From Arenicola marina (taxonomy: Eukaryota; Annelida; Polychaeta; Arenicolidae), in NCBI GenBank assembly GCA_964019135.1, contig OZ025260.1, forward strand, positions 15,370,254-15,434,253: a DNA stretch of 64,000 nt, given 5' to 3'. The position numbers and the translations under genes are program-made. This document shows, one piece after another, positions 24,714-36,942 of this stretch; within the stretch, counting starts at the first letter, position 1; each line of letters starts with the position of its first letter. The notes under the pieces were generated by a model. The model had not been told where the DNA came from. It saw nothing but the letters and a program-made list of their open reading frames with translations, and ran no database searches.

Positions 24714-24740
24714 GTCAACGGTGTCAAAGGCCTTCTCCTA
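24714..24740 (-). mobile_element. RT motif A-like island (E-K-A-F-D-T-V-D)
   Basis: Directly after a TAG the minus frame reads E-K-A-F-D-T-V-D-P-T-H-C-G. K-A-F-D-T-V is the typical second half of motif A; the first Asp is lost at the stop. A 124-codon plus frame (24678-25052, basic) overlaps it and is unassigned. Confidence 0.35.
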
Positions 24741-25510
24741 CTGGGCGCGCAAGGGCCTGACCTCTGCCGGACAGCGCAAGGAAAACGTTACAAACACCAG
24801 CGCGGCTTCCGTCGAAAGGAGATGGGGAGGAAGACCTCCCAGCTCGCTAGTGTCCACATCAAGGTGAAAGGCCGCACCTTGGGTGGCAAGTGTGAAAAGT
24901 TCAAATTTTATCCCACCTCTTGCGGCCAAACTATTGTGTTATCCATTTGGCAAACAGGGCGTGGGGAGGAGGTTCCCTACTCCACAGCTCAAGGGGGTCA
25001 CTCTCTCACCTCTCTTCTGACCACTTTCTCACAAGAGGCATTTAAGCTGTAGGACCCAGCTATGGGGGGCGGGCGAGGGTGGTAGGGGGGGGGGGGCAAA
25101 GATAACAGCATCATCACCCTCGTATTCGCTGATTGCACATAACTCTACACCGGACAAAATTGCCGGCAGTAATGTAAAGGTTGTACACCTGTAATAACTC
25201 ATTTCAGTGATTGACGTCTCCTGTGATTATTGTCTCTTCATTTGCTCAGTACATCAAACAAAATGGCTGCCGTGACCTTCACGAGTGACTCGGCATGTAC
25301 TTAGTTCAATTCTAGCGAAAAATTGTCCCAACCCATAAGCACCACCTTCAAGTTAAACAATGTTCGCAGGAGAGCATTGGGATGTCCAGTGAGGGTCGCC
25401 AGTAAATGGGTCTCGTTTAGGTGGGCGTGAAACTAAATGACACACCTCACAAACTATCACCGTGGCCCTTAAGGGTGTGGTGGGCCATACGAGGGGAGAC
25501 GCAGGAGCCA
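24741..25510. other. Unassigned sequence with a poly(G) tract
   Basis: The plus frame ending at 25052 is basic and natural-looking (for example H-I-K-V-K-G-R-T-L-G-G-K-C) but has no recognised domain or exon border. A 12-base G run lies at 25085-25096. Confidence 0.4.
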
Positions 25511-25586
25511 TCGGCTATATTGCAAGCAATCGGCTATATTGCAAGCCATCGGCTATATTGCAAGCCATCGGCTGTATTGCAAGCCA
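25511..25586 (+). repeat. 19-bp tandem repeat, 4 copies
   Basis: TCGGCTATATTGCAAGCCA repeats at 25511, 25530, 25549 and 25568. Only the last base but one of copy 1 and one base of copy 4 differ. Confidence 0.95.
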
Positions 25587-28500
25587 TCTACTTTATTTCT
25601 CAAGCTACCACGTAAAACGTCGCACAGATCACACATTCTTTATTTTGTATGAGGGAGCCAAGAGGGAGTCTCTTCTTTCAATCTGACCAACAGTGCGCAG
25701 GCGCACGAGATTCGCTTTCCTTACTTTCAATCAGCCAAAAGTTCAACTCAATTATATTAATGAAAGCTCCTCTTTTTTCAGTATTTATACTCACTTGCTC
25801 CGGTGTTCGGTCACCTGCATATCTGACCCTAAAACCTAATGTACCCAGAGGTTGACAAAGCTCTCTACCGCTTCCGCCGGTCAACCGTAAATCAAACTTC
25901 TCTTCCATTTCACAGACCGCGCATGGCACACATGAAAATAATATTAGTGTATAATTATAATGTAATTATAGTGTATGCTATTTACTAAAATCATTAATAT
26001 TGCTGAAATTCTTAAATTCTTTGATCAATAGTTTCGACTTGATCGCTCTGCGTTCTAGAGGGGAAAAAAGGTTGAATATGGGAGCAACTGCGGTGATGAC
26101 GTCACCTAGTACATGTGACGAGACAACATGAGAGTGAGGCTCGGGAGTGGGGCGAAAGGAACGTGCTGGGGGGCGGTGTGGGGTGTCTAAGTGGGGGGTT
26201 GGATTTATACAGACCCTTTGTCACATCATGGGGTAGGTGAGGTGTACAAATTAGGCGTTGGGCTCACGGAAATATCTGCACGTTTCGGGCCACCCCCGTC
26301 GTTTATAATTATTGCGTTCCTCCACGTCTGCCACCCGCCACCCTTACTCGCACCACCCCACCCTCCTACCCGCTGGTCCCTTCCCTGTTATGAGCGGCTC
26401 GGTTCCACATATAATGAAAGAAGGGTCTGAACGGCAGGGGCGTTACGGACACGAACCGAAGTCGAGCTGTATAACATGGGCACTTTCATTTTAGCAAGGA
26501 GGTCGTAGCCGACCTGAGCCGTCTGAAGGACCCGAAGACATTATTTGCTGTACGCCCTTTATTACATCACAGGAGAAATAGGCCATTAATCAGAGAGACT
26601 GGAGTCCAATACTTCACCAGGCCCAATACCCCGGGAGCTCAGCTCGGCAGGCCCCACCAGCCCGTCAGACCCTTTATGTAGGGGTCACCCACCACTGGAC
26701 CGGGGGAGGGGCGGGGGGATCACACTAAGATACCAACGAGCTGCGTGTCCGCGGGTAATGCCCGCTAAGCGTCCTTCATTAATGCCACAGGATAGAACGT
26801 TAACACGGCATTTCAAACCGAACAGAGCTGAAAGTAGCACCACGTAACGCCTTCAGAGCGCTGCAAGTAATGGGGTGGGGGGGGGGGGGGATAGGTGGAG
26901 GAACGAAAAAGGGGTGGAGGAAGGAGAAAGGGGATGAGAGACAGAGAAAGGGGTGAGGTGGGACCACAGGGGTGGCCTAGAGAGTAAGGGGGTGGGGCTG
27001 CGAAGTAAGGGAGTGGGGAGGATATGGTTCCTCTCGGTTTGGTCAAGGGGTAAGAGGATGGGTGTTTCACTTTTTTCACACATTTTGGCTGGCCTATTGG
27101 CATTGGATCGACGGTTTGGTCAAGGAACCCACTCAGGCTGTCGCTTTGGTCCACCTTCGTCGTCCATAATTATTGCGCTCCTCCACGTCTGCTCCAGTTC
27201 ATCGGTTCCTTTACACGGCGATGTACGTAGATTTAACATTTTACCTTCAATAAAAAGCGATTTTTTTTTCTCGATGACCGGCACGAAAAAAAAATGACCA
27301 AAAGACTCCCATGTCTGATACCAATTCCAGTTCTCCAGCATAATCGTAGTTGAGCAAACTCACGACTTAAAAGTGACCCCCCCCCTCCCACTCCGCCTTG
27401 CTTCTAGCCTACTTCACTCAATTTGTGTTTTTAAAACTCAACAAAGTTTAACAAGTTAGAGCTAATACTACATAATGAAAGACATCGGCTGAAGATATTG
27501 AAAACCCTTATCTGATGGAAAATCCCGTCTAGCTTCAAGTACGATATTACAATAAATCTCTGCAGTGTCGTATAAATATGCTTCAGGGGACATCACAGAC
27601 ATACCTAACTGTTGTGTCGCCCACCAGGCGGAAAGGCAAACCTCAACGACCTCCTGCCCCCCCCCCCCCCCTCCGCCCTCCTCCCCGTTCTCCGTCGCCG
27701 AACCCATCCAGCACAGAAAGGGGTTAGCGTGGCGATCCGTTAGACATCCGTATCTTTGCGAGCCCCGTCTATCTCACGCCCCCCCCCTCCACCCTTATTC
27801 CCCCCTCTCCCCTCCCCACCCCCTAGAGCCCCATCGTGACGACTTCTTTCTCCCTGTCTCCCGGACCATGACATGGAGGCGCGACAAGAACCAAGGGCGC
27901 ACTTTGTAGAGAAGACGGTAATAAAGAACGGGCGTCCATTCGTGCGCACTGAGTCGACGAAGTGCGCCCCCAAAATGGGTTGCCCTACGGGGCCCCCTTT
28001 TTGTGGCCCCGGCGGACCCCATACAGGGTTATTTGACGTGTAACATGCCCTCTTGCCACAGGGGTTGACCCCTGTTGACCACTGGGTTGTGGCCCTGAAG
28101 CACCTTCCGTAATATACCTGTATACACATCGCTTTACTCACGCCAACCTCCTCGCCGGCATCGGACACTAGGTCTCGTTAAGAATAGAATGATATGATTT
28201 ATGGAAACTGCTGCAGGGGTGGTGGTAGGGGTGGATGGTAGGGCGGGGGGGGGGGAGGGGGTCCTAGCTGTTGGGGGTTTCCTTTGGAGAGGAGGAGGGT
28301 AGGAGCCGGGAGGTCTTTGGGGTGACAGTGGCGAGGGAGGTGGAGAGGGGCGGTGAGGGGTGCGTTACTCTTTCTTTACCTCTTGTCTCTTTAAACGCAA
28401 CCTTTCCACATCACACGTTACGTGCGTTCCGCGCCGTGATTTCATTTGAAAATTTAAAATTTGCTGACGTTGCACGTATCACTAGATCCGTCTTGGGCAT

Positions 28501-28613
28501 CACACCAGCTCCCCTCCCCACACCCCTTACGAGACCGAGGATCATAACGGAAACGGCATCATAACGTAACATGATACGGACAGTGTCCCGGCATATGGCT
28601 CAATGAGCAATCC
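25587..28613. other. Unassigned region, homopolymer-rich
   Basis: No gene is supported. G runs lie at 26877-26890 and 28245-28255, and C runs at 27377-27385, 27657-27671 and 27779-27787. A CRE palindrome is at 26097-26104. A plus frame at 28056-28073 reads P-Q-G-L-T-P, which resembles RT motif B but is not significant. Frames of up to 142 codons run through simple sequence. Confidence 0.5.
26097..26104. promoter_or_regulatory. Perfect CRE palindrome TGACGTCA
   Basis: This exact CREB/ATF palindrome has no obvious TATA box near it. Confidence 0.35.
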
Positions 28614-28680
28614 CTATTACCATTATTATCATTATTATCATTATTATTACTATCATTATTATTATTATCAGTATTATAAT
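28614..28680 (+). repeat. (ATT/ATC)n microsatellite
   Basis: An imperfect trinucleotide array of ATT and ATC units leads into an AT-rich stretch that continues to about 28860. Confidence 0.95.
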
Positions 28681-30296
28681 TTTGAATGCAACATTATTAT
28701 TAATAGTATGATTATTAGACTATAATTTTGAAATATTATTTCAATACATATATTGTAATAAAAAATCTATATATTTTTAGAATTAATTCTACTAGTCTTA
28801 GTCCATCAATCGTAACATGGCTTATGATTAATTCAAAGGTTTGTTTTGTCTTTAAGAATATTAAAATATAAACCCCTAGGGAATAGCAACGAATTGGGCC
28901 GAGGAACGGAGCGCCACCTAGCGAATGAAAGAGAGGGTGAACATAGACATTGCAAGACGAAGAGGAGCAGGAGGAGGCAGGGGAGGGGGGGGGGCGCAGA
29001 ACAAGGGCTACATGTTTGTACAACCTTTGCCCTCCACCCCAAACTGGACAGGAAGTGTCTTGTATTACAACCGATTCAGAAATGGGAGATGGCAAACTGA
29101 CTCTAATCCGGGGGGTATTTCAACATGGACAGAGCTTGTCCCCCTCCCGATGTCGTTGACCGGTGCCCCGCCCACCCCCCCCCCCCCCCCACAAAAAAAA
29201 CTTGCCCTCAGTGTCCCCTAGTCTGCCCTCAATTTGCCCTCACCATATGTCATGTACATACATGGATGTCGTGGGTACATGAAGTTCAGTACTATAACTG
29301 AAACAAAACATACATGACATACTTCTTCCAACTTCCTGAAGATAAGCACTATCGCAGAAACAAAAGCATCTCTTCCCATATTAACGTGTTCCTCAAGTGG
29401 CAAGTCGGGAGGAGCATTTCTTGCACGGAATTGATGAAGGTGTGTTCTTTCACTTTAATTCCCTCCGCACACATATATAGCAAGTCAAATCATATCGCGT
29501 CCTCCAAATAACTACACTATACTAACATATACTAATGCTGTGTGGAATCGTCGTTAGCTACTTCCGGTCCCGGTAACGAAGCTTTAAATCAAAGTTTACG
29601 GTAGGGAATCTGGACAGCGATGCGACGGGACAGCACAGACTCTGCGCAGCTAAACACAAACACTTCGGATTGTCTGTAATCGCCTTAGTGCAGGCGATGG
29701 GCGTGCAATAATAAGTGGGGCTGCCATGGGAGGTACATGTACGTTCAGACAGCAAGGTTACCAGCAATAACACGAAAGCAAAGGCATGGAACTGACGACT
29801 TCTATATGTCTTTGTACGATATCATGGGTCTCAGAATTACTCACCTTGCACAATAAGGAGCATGTTCTAATCATGTGGTGTTGCACCGGCAGTACGCCAT
29901 TCGACAATTCTGAAAAAAAAAGTGACCGATCTTATAATGTGTAAACCATGTCCATTTTGTAGCGCTGTACAACACATTATAAAACAAAATACAGACAAAA
30001 TAGTTGCTAACGAAATTTCCTGGGACACGTTGCATACCGGGCTATCATAGACGATGTCAGTCATTATTAGATCTGAACTTCTAGTCATTTATTTAAAACG
30101 CATTATCAATTCAAACAGACGCCATGCTTGGACACAATTGAGCCAGCGACAAGGGAACAACGGTGGATTAATAACACCACTTTAGTTTCATACAAAGTGC
30201 ATCAATGGTGTCAATTATCCAGATAATTATTGATATCAGGGAGGGCGGCTTGCCACACACACGGACGTCCCTGACTGAATTAACGTCTGAAGTGAA
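28681..30296. other. Unassigned region
   Basis: No gene is seen. AT-rich sequence runs to 28860, followed by a G run at 28985-28994 and a 16-base C run at 29175-29190 directly next to an A run. Confidence 0.5.
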
Positions 30297-30326
30297 GTCT
30301 ACCCTGTCAAGTGCCTTGGCGAGATC
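30297..30326 (-). mobile_element. RT motif A-like island (D-L-A-K-A-L-D-R-V-D)
   Basis: The minus frame keeps both aspartates and the Lys of motif A, with Phe replaced by Leu. It matches the layout D-L-x-K-A-F-D-R-V-D. No further RT similarity is seen. Confidence 0.35.
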
Positions 30327-30891
30327 CTGGCCCGGTGGTGATCCACAACCCTGTCACACGACCACACCTCCCATGGAGACACGACCTGACTTCCCGGGAT
30401 GTCTTCCTGGGCGTGTCCTAGACCCACCCACCACGCTCCCTCGTTACCCAGACAACACACACCCCGCCACGGGTAGGTAACGCCCCCTTGTCTTCCCATT
30501 ACGACGCCCCTCCCCAACCAACCGTCTGACGATAATAACTAGACCGAGATTATAGCACGGGAGGTCCTGAACTTACCCCATCGGAAGGAAGGCAGATGTG
30601 ACGTTACATGACGGGCTGCCATCCCTCACTGCGTGGTTCTAAGGCATTTTGTGCTTCCCGCCATCGCCCTTGTTACCAACCTTCACCGCCCCACTTACCC
30701 ACCGCCCCCCCCCCCCCCTCCGCCCCTCACCCCACTTCCCTTTCTCGTCTCTGCTCGTGCAACTAGCCAGCTGGGAGCATGTAATGGTCAACGACCCCCG
30801 GGTAATCACTGACAGCAACTCCCAGGAAATATTGTCTAACACTCGCGCCCCGTCCATTGAGAGGAACGGTTCCCGGTTTACAGCCCCCAGT
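30327..30891. other. Unassigned sequence with poly(C)
   Basis: No gene is seen. A 14-base C run lies at 30705-30718, and proline-rich frames there are composition artefacts. Confidence 0.5.
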
Positions 30892-30927
30892 GTCATAGGG
30901 GGCGCCTTTAATGACAGTTTTCCGTGA
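30892..30927 (+). mobile_element. LINE endonuclease core with Asp-to-Ala change
   Basis: The frame reads S-V-I-G-G-A-F-N-D-S-F-P and then TGA. Compared with V-I-G-G-D-F-N-D, the catalytic Asp codon GAC has become GCC, a single base change. The surrounding residues fit an endonuclease active-site strand well. Confidence 0.35.
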
Positions 30928-31152
30928 GTGACCGGGACAACCGGTGGCCGGCCAGCAGCCCCCGAGCGCTGGTTACGAGGCCTTGCGTTGACCCCCCACT
31001 CCATGGGGTCCGTGACGACCCGTTGTCATCACGACTCTCCCGGTCCATACACGGGACACAATGACATGTATGATGATAAGTGGGCGACCCCACCCCATAT
31101 AAGCCATTGAGAAATGGCCGCTCGGAAGCATTGTTCGCACTACCGTTATGCG

Positions 31153-31224
31153 TTAAATGGTCGATGTGTTACAGGACAATACGTCATGGTAGCACCAGCT
31201 ACTCGAGTTAAAATCCCCGATCAG
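31153..31224 (-). mobile_element. LINE endonuclease GDFNSS island
   Basis: After a TAG the minus frame reads L-I-G-D-F-N-S-S-S-W-C and stays open to TAA. L-I-G-D-F-N-S is a normal endonuclease core; the remainder is not recognisable. Confidence 0.4.
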
Positions 31225-31505
31225 CTACAGCAAACAAACGACCCGTGTTTTAGCACCGACACGAAAGGGACGAATTATAAAGAAAAACCGTCAATGTTGC
31301 GCCACCATATTAATGACCCCCGTTCACTTGCCATGTAATTATAGTCATTTCAACGACGTCACACCGTGTCTGGGTGAGAAATTAATACACGTCCTGGTCT
31401 TCAAGACGGTTTTATGCCATTGGTCTGATTAATGCGTTCTCCCTGGGCAGAGGTTGTTTGGAGACATGGTGTTTTCCCCTCTTTACCACCCACCGTAAAG
31501 GTTAA
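31225..31505. other. Unassigned sequence
   Basis: No feature is recognised between the endonuclease island and the RT fragment. Confidence 0.5.
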
Positions 31506-31712
31506 ACACCTTTGTTTGATTTACCGCAAGCCTTCGACTCCGCTGGACACCGAGTGGCACTTTCCCACATTCTCCAGGTCTTTGCCACCATCTACCGACT
31601 TGATCATCGGGATTGGCCCTCCATTCAGGCTATTTGTACCTCAATCTATCAAGCTAATGTTTTACCTGATTTCTTCTCTTATTTACGAGATCGCGTTGGC
31701 GTCATTACAATG
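31506..31712 (+). pseudogene. Reverse transcriptase fragment of a non-LTR retrotransposon
   Basis: This is the most extended RT match in the window. The plus frame reads L-F-D-L-P-Q-A-F-D-S-A-G-H-R-V-A-L-S-H-I and then L-Q-V-F. It aligns with the non-LTR RT motif A block, normally F-x-D-x-x-K-A-F-D-S-V-x-H-x-x-L-L-x-x-L. The catalytic Asp and the conserved His and Leu spacing are kept, and Lys is replaced by Gln. The frame stays open through about 65 codons (Y-L-R-D-R-V-G-V near the end) before a G-rich tract at 31739-31758. No motif B or YxDD box follows in frame, and no upstream fingers region precedes it. It is a truncated remnant, not an active element. Confidence 0.5.
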
Positions 31713-32469
31713 ACGACGGGGGGAGAGGTGGTGGTGGTGGGGGGGGAGGGGGGGGGGGTTCTGAGTTCTGTATGGTTCCCCGTGCAGATATGCCAAGACG
31801 AAGCTGTTACAGTGGACCGATGGTCGATACCAGAAGGGTGTGACAATGACCCAGGGCTAGCTACCCTAGGGGTGCTGGACCATCCCACGGGGTGAGGCAC
31901 GGCGTGGGGCACCAACCATAGCCCTAGGGCAGCGGTCACGTCAGCCTTAACCCTTCCCGTCCACCGCCCCCACCCCTACCGGCCTATTTACCCGTACCCC
32001 CCACCCAGGGGACAGACTGACCACCCCTTACAATGAGCACCCCGCGGCGCCCTAATGTTCTCAAACGTGTAATCAGAGGTAGGAACCAAATCTGGTACGA
32101 TTTGTACCGCGACAAGAATCCACAAACCTGGACCCAGAATTTGTCTTAAAACTTCGCCATTGCAGGAGATTCTTACGGTGTCTCAAGCCAGCAGATGTAC
32201 TAAACTCGTAAAGTTCGTTCAGAAGGTTGTTAATTCCGCGAAGAAAAGGTGCTGAAGCCAGAGTGCAGCACGTCACAACTTTAATAACATTTTTTAAGTT
32301 GTAAATGTTTAAACAAGTCTTACAGACAGTCAGAGTTTAATTGCGGTCAGAAATTAAGCAGTTTGGCCAGTCATTTTAAAACATGAATATGTATAATATG
32401 TTTATGTATATTGTATATATACATATAGACATAGGTTCATAGGTAGAATACATGCGAATAAGTGCATTC
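31713..32469. other. Unassigned sequence
   Basis: No gene is seen. G tracts lie at 31739-31758, C-rich sequence at 31955-32045, and AT-rich sequence at 32380-32450. Confidence 0.5.
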
Positions 32470-32589
32470 GTATTGATCAAAAATGAAATATTTTTATTCA
32501 TTAATAATCAAGTAATCGTATTCATCAAACATCAAGTGTTCGTATTCATCAAACATCTAGTGTTCGTATTCATCAAAAACCAAATGTTT
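32470..32589 (+). repeat. 24-bp tandem repeat, 5 copies
   Basis: Units start at 32470, 32494, 32518, 32542 and 32566, with consensus GTATTCATCAAACATCAAGT followed by GTTC. The first two are diverged. Eight codons per unit give a frame with repeated V-F-I-K-H/N-Q-V-F, a repeat translation and not a recognised protein. Confidence 0.9.
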
Positions 32590-33121
32590 GTATTTGGTAC
32601 GAGCACTTTGTTCCAGTATGTTTCCCATGTCTGTGTAATATTAATCTACATATTTCATGTCAAGCGCTAGTTCTGTGGCATGTATGTGCAAATGCCACCA
32701 ACCATGTAGTTCACTATAGAAAACGGGTTCTGTGTTTATTCTGGGCAGCTTCGCTTCCTCTAATTAATCCAATTGCACACAGGCGTCTATGTCTTCCCGG
32801 TCACGGTATGTCCTTCCTGTTACCGACGCATAGGCCACGTAGCAAAGGTGTCTTGTTTCCTCGATCCGACTACGATTGAAGTATGAGTAGTGGGGCAGCA
32901 GGCAGTGCCGGTGGGGGGCAAGCGACCTAGGCCTGCGTTACCGGGGCTAGTATATCACTGCGTCGCCCTCATTTTAATAACAAGGATGTGGCCACACAAA
33001 ATTTAATTGTCCGATTTTTTTTTCATCTTTTCACGTGACAACTCCCATGAGGAATTCGATCGCCACCTCCGCTGTGATAGATAGACCAGTCGACCAAACA
33101 CAGCAGGGGCGTAACAGAACT
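32590..33121. other. Unassigned sequence
   Basis: No feature is recognised. Confidence 0.5.
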
Positions 33122-33193
33122 CGGCGAACTGACTGTTCCAGTGGGGACTTCAATGTCGTAATGATTCCACCACCCGATCCAGCCTTGGTATAA
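33122..33193 (+). mobile_element. LINE endonuclease GDFN core island
   Basis: The frame reads R-R-T-D-C-S-S-G-D-F-N-V-V-M-I-P-P-P and stays open to TAA. S-G-D-F-N-V-V fits the endonuclease core, but the strand before it is polar. Confidence 0.35.
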
Positions 33194-33950
33194 TAATAAC
33201 AGAGCGTTACTTCTAACACTGCGTGATATAAGCCGATCTCAACTCCTGCTGTGACGGGGGTCAGCCGGTGTCGAGTGTACCATAAAACACGACAATTGTG
33301 CGTCAGCATCCATTGCCAAGGACGGTTTCCGTCAAAGGAGGGGCAGTGGGTCGGAAACTGCTAATTGAACACCGCGCTAGTATGGAGGATGCACGCACGC
33401 GATACACCAGTATATCTGGACCCTTCAACGACAGTCGTTCGCACCTACTTCTCGGGGATCAAAAGAAATCCAAATACTAAGTACATAAATTCGAAGCAAA
33501 GCCACGCACCTATTAAAGTATTAAGTGTGCCTGATAAGTTTCCAAACAGTTGTTTTCCTCGCCTATTTGTTCAGTATTTTCCTTCTTAAAGTAATGAACA
33601 CAGGTGAGTCAAAAGAAACAGTGTCACGCTTCGCGGAAAAGAACACGAAATGCGGTGCAACACAAGGAAACATTCTGTTTCTTGTTTGTACCTCGACTTT
33701 ACTCAGTGACAAAACTTCCTTTAACCGTGCGCCTAAGAATAGAGACAGCAACATGTCTGGATTACTTCATCGCAATATGTGCTAACGCCCACGACCGCGG
33801 AGAAAACATCGTGAACATAATACCAGCGAGCCTCACGCCGCGCCCCTATACCACAGGGACAAGCCATGCAGGACATGGCAGATACCAGGCCTCAGACCAC
33901 TCGACAAACTTCTCGTGAATGCACATGTCTGTATATAACAATAACACGGC
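33194..33950. other. Unassigned region
   Basis: No gene is supported. A plus frame at 33525-33785 has a hydrophobic stretch, V-V-F-L-A-Y-L-F-S-I-F-L-L, ending at a strong donor-like ACAG-GTGAGT at 33600-33609. I see no matching acceptor. Confidence 0.4.
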
Positions 33951-34096
33951 GAGGAGGAGGAGGAGGAGGGAGAAGGGGAGGAGGAGGAGAGGGAGGAGGG
34001 GGAGGAGGAGGAGGAGGAGGGGGAGGAGGGGGAGGAGGAGGAGGAGGAGGAGGAGGAGGGGGAGGAGGAGGAGGAGGAGGAGGGGGAGGAGGGGGA
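33951..34096 (+). repeat. (AGG)n microsatellite
   Basis: About 145 bp consist almost only of GAG/AGG triplets with GGGGG interruptions. It yields polyglycine, polyarginine and polyserine frames on both strands, which are artefacts. Confidence 0.98.
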
Positions 34097-35336
34097 CCTG
34101 GCGCTAGCGTCTTGCAAGGCCCAAGAAGGTCGCAGCCGTGTTTGTTCCCACTCCGCTATTTATACAGCAAACATTTAAGGGTCCTGTTACTCACTCAAGC
34201 GGGGTTGGGGGAAACCGCAACCTAGCGGCACCTAGCGGCACTCACCACAAAATAGAGGCGCCTTTTTTTTCATTCCGCTTAGTGAAGGACTTTGTTGCAA
34301 TGAGCGGGGTGTGGGGAAGAGGGGGGTGGCGGGAGGCGGGGGCACGGAGTGGGAGGCGGAGGGGCGGGGCGGGGCGGCGTAGGTGTATGAAATCTCGTTA
34401 TGCACTTATTGTGCATTGTACGCCACTCGGCTGTCCACACGATTGTTATAAATCGTTTTTTATTTGAAAGATGTTTTTGTAGTCGCCCCTTTCGAGCCCT
34501 TGCTTGAAGCAGCTCTGCCCAGCAAGCTGAGGAGATGACGTAGTGATAGCCCACCTCGCCCTTCTGCTCGGCGATTCTATGGGAAGGGGGGAGGGGGGTG
34601 TTTATTAAAACAGGGACAATGCCCGGTAGCCACGGGCTCGCTCTAGCAGATGTTCCCCGACCCACACTGACTGGCCGACTGGCGACCAAAGCGAAGGCAC
34701 ACCTGGATGTTTTGTCGTCCGAGAACTTGTGTGACTCCGCTATATTTTGCCTGGTACAATATACTGTTAAACCGTACATAGGTAGAACACCGGGTCTCAG
34801 TGGGGCTTGCCCACAAGAAAACTTCGTGTCAAGCTGACAGCTATCCCATTGTGAGGAATCGTCCAACGATATGAAAAATTATTATTATATTAAAGCCCTT
34901 ATAAAAAGAATGCTCTTTTGTGTGTATTATTTCTGGGCTTTGTCTCATACCAAACTTAGGTTTAAAAGATCTTTTAAATGTTACTTTTTATTCTTGCCAA
35001 ATGATTCCAATTCTTACCACATATGCCAGAAACGCTAATTCAGCCACCTAATCAAACTACAATTAAAATATCAAAGACTGTGTATATACACACGAATCTT
35101 TTAATGCTATGGCCCCCAATTAATTTGTCTGATTGTACTAAGTCAGCAGATTGTCAGCTCAACCCCTGCGACTTTCAACTTTTTATTCAACACTGATTCA
35201 CTCTTGAACAAAGCCAGCTACACAAAGCCAAATCAGAAGTCAAAGAGATAGATATCGCACCATGGCTCGAAATGCTAATTTTATGAAAACAACCCCTACA
35301 TGCACAGAACAGAGATACCCTTGTTATCTGCGGAGG
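34097..35336. other. Unassigned region
   Basis: No gene is supported. G-rich sequence at 34300-34385 explains much of the 195-codon minus frame 34279-34866. AT-rich sequence follows at 34870-35120. Confidence 0.5.
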
Positions 35337-35372
35337 CTACTCAAAAGCCTTGTTGAGATCTCTAAAAAAAGC
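35337..35372 (-). mobile_element. RT motif A-like island (D-L-N-K-A-F-E)
   Basis: The minus frame reads F-F-R-D-L-N-K-A-F-E and then TAG. D-L-N-K-A-F is the exact start of motif A; the second Asp is replaced by Glu and a stop follows. Confidence 0.35.
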
Positions 35373-36730
35373 TGTTTCTCATTTTCAAAGCATCTCCTCT
35401 GTCGCGTCACTCCCATCGGGACACAGTACTCTGCCACTGCTAACTTGACCATTCTTAACCTTGGGCTTTCTTACCTTAAACCGCCACTTGCCCCTCGCTG
35501 ACAGCCGCTAATGACATCCCAGACAGGACAGGGGGGTTCATTATGACACGCGGTCAAGTGTGGTCACATCTAATCCATCGGTAAACTCACTATGAGGGAT
35601 CGTGGGCTTGGGAAACAGGACCTAATGTATGCATGAAGCTGGCCAATTTCCTTTTAACATTCGGTGCCCGTGATACTGTACTCACTCCCGCGTTAGTGCA
35701 TACATTATAGGTACATATATATCAGGTCACCGCACTCTTCAGCTCCCGGCTTTAGTTCCGGGGTTCCGCAATCAAAACAGTGTTAAAGCTGCTCATACAG
35801 CAATTTTCTACCTTCAAATATTTTTTGTCAAATTTACTAGACGCATTCTCTGATGTCGTTTGTGGTAACTTTATGCGAATTTAATCTTCGTGTTGAAAAA
35901 CGGCCGCAGTGTCCGACTGATTACGTAATGCACAAGAATACCATATTACCGAACGAAATGCGGTCAACACAGAACATGTGTTTATTGTACACTATATCTT
36001 TATTTGGCTGCATGTTCGTAAATACTTCATTCCATTTAAAAGCTGTGACATGTTTCTCAGGGGAAAAATATTGCTGTATGAGCAGCTTTAACTAGAGTGC
36101 TATGCCACGAACAATGGAATAATTCCTCGTCCGTTCTACTCATATTGTTGCGAAAGTTTAAGTTGTCCCTCCGTCGGACAGCCACAGCATACGATGCTGA
36201 CATAGCGGGAGAAGACTGCGACACATGTAGATACACCCAAATACGCTATCTGTGGCCTCAGATTATTCACTAGGCTTGCATTGCCTTTGTTTCGCTCCAT
36301 TCTAAGCAGATGGCGGGGGAAAACGATACTATCATATTTCACTGGTAAATGGCAAAGACCGTTTTTTTCTTTTATTCTTTCAGGGATATTGGACACACAA
36401 AAATAGACCCCTGTACAAGATGTTTCGCATAAAGTTTATATATCACATAGAGACAATATTCAGCGGTGGAATTGTTTAAAGGAAAACTAATTGTGCATGT
36501 TCCTATTGGGTTAATTAAAGTGGTCGTTTGTTCGCGAACAAATGGCTTTCGCGGCAATCCAATGTCCAGTGACAAAACGTTTGTTCGGAGGAAACTAGTG
36601 TTTAATGGCATTGATCTGCGTCTATATCTCGCATGTTGACAGTAATGATCATTACACCAATTACGTGGACGTGGTTCAGCTGCAACATGGCCGATTCGGA
36701 CATGGGGGAGGGAGTGCATAGTGACCGGGG
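35373..36730. other. Unassigned region
   Basis: No gene is recognised. Frames reach 115 codons without a domain. Confidence 0.5.
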
Positions 36731-36865
36731 AGTGGTCAGCCGGAGAGGCAAGACTGATGGAATGATTGATAATAACGACATTGGCCGTAGAATGAACAAC
36801 TCAGCGAGTGGTCAGCCGGAGATGAGAAGACTGTTGGAAAGATTGATAACGACATAGCCCGTAGG
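36731..36865. repeat. Diverged tandem duplication, 76-bp unit
   Basis: AGTGGTCAGCCGGAGA begins at 36731 and again at 36807. Both units continue with GACTG, TGGAA/TTGGAA, GATTGATAA, AACGACAT and CCGTAG in the same order. The second copy has small deletions. Confidence 0.8.
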
Positions 36866-36897
36866 ATGACCGCTCATCCGCGTAACATTCTTGGACA

Positions 36898-36942
36898 TCA
36901 GGTTTCATCATTAAAATCCCCGCCAATGATATTATCGAACCA
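36898..36942 (-). mobile_element. LINE endonuclease GGDFND island
   Basis: The minus frame reads W-F-D-N-I-I-G-G-D-F-N-D-E-T and then TGA. N-I-I-G-G-D-F-N-D is an excellent match to the endonuclease active-site strand. The frame is open for about 57 codons upstream without other endonuclease features. Confidence 0.45.

Noticed and set aside
33951-34096. Polyglycine, polyarginine and polyserine proteins
   Set aside because: They are translations of an AGG microsatellite in different frames.
34279-34866. 195-codon minus-strand open frame
   Set aside because: The second half is proline-rich translation of G-rich simple sequence, and the first half shows no domain. A real gene is not supported.
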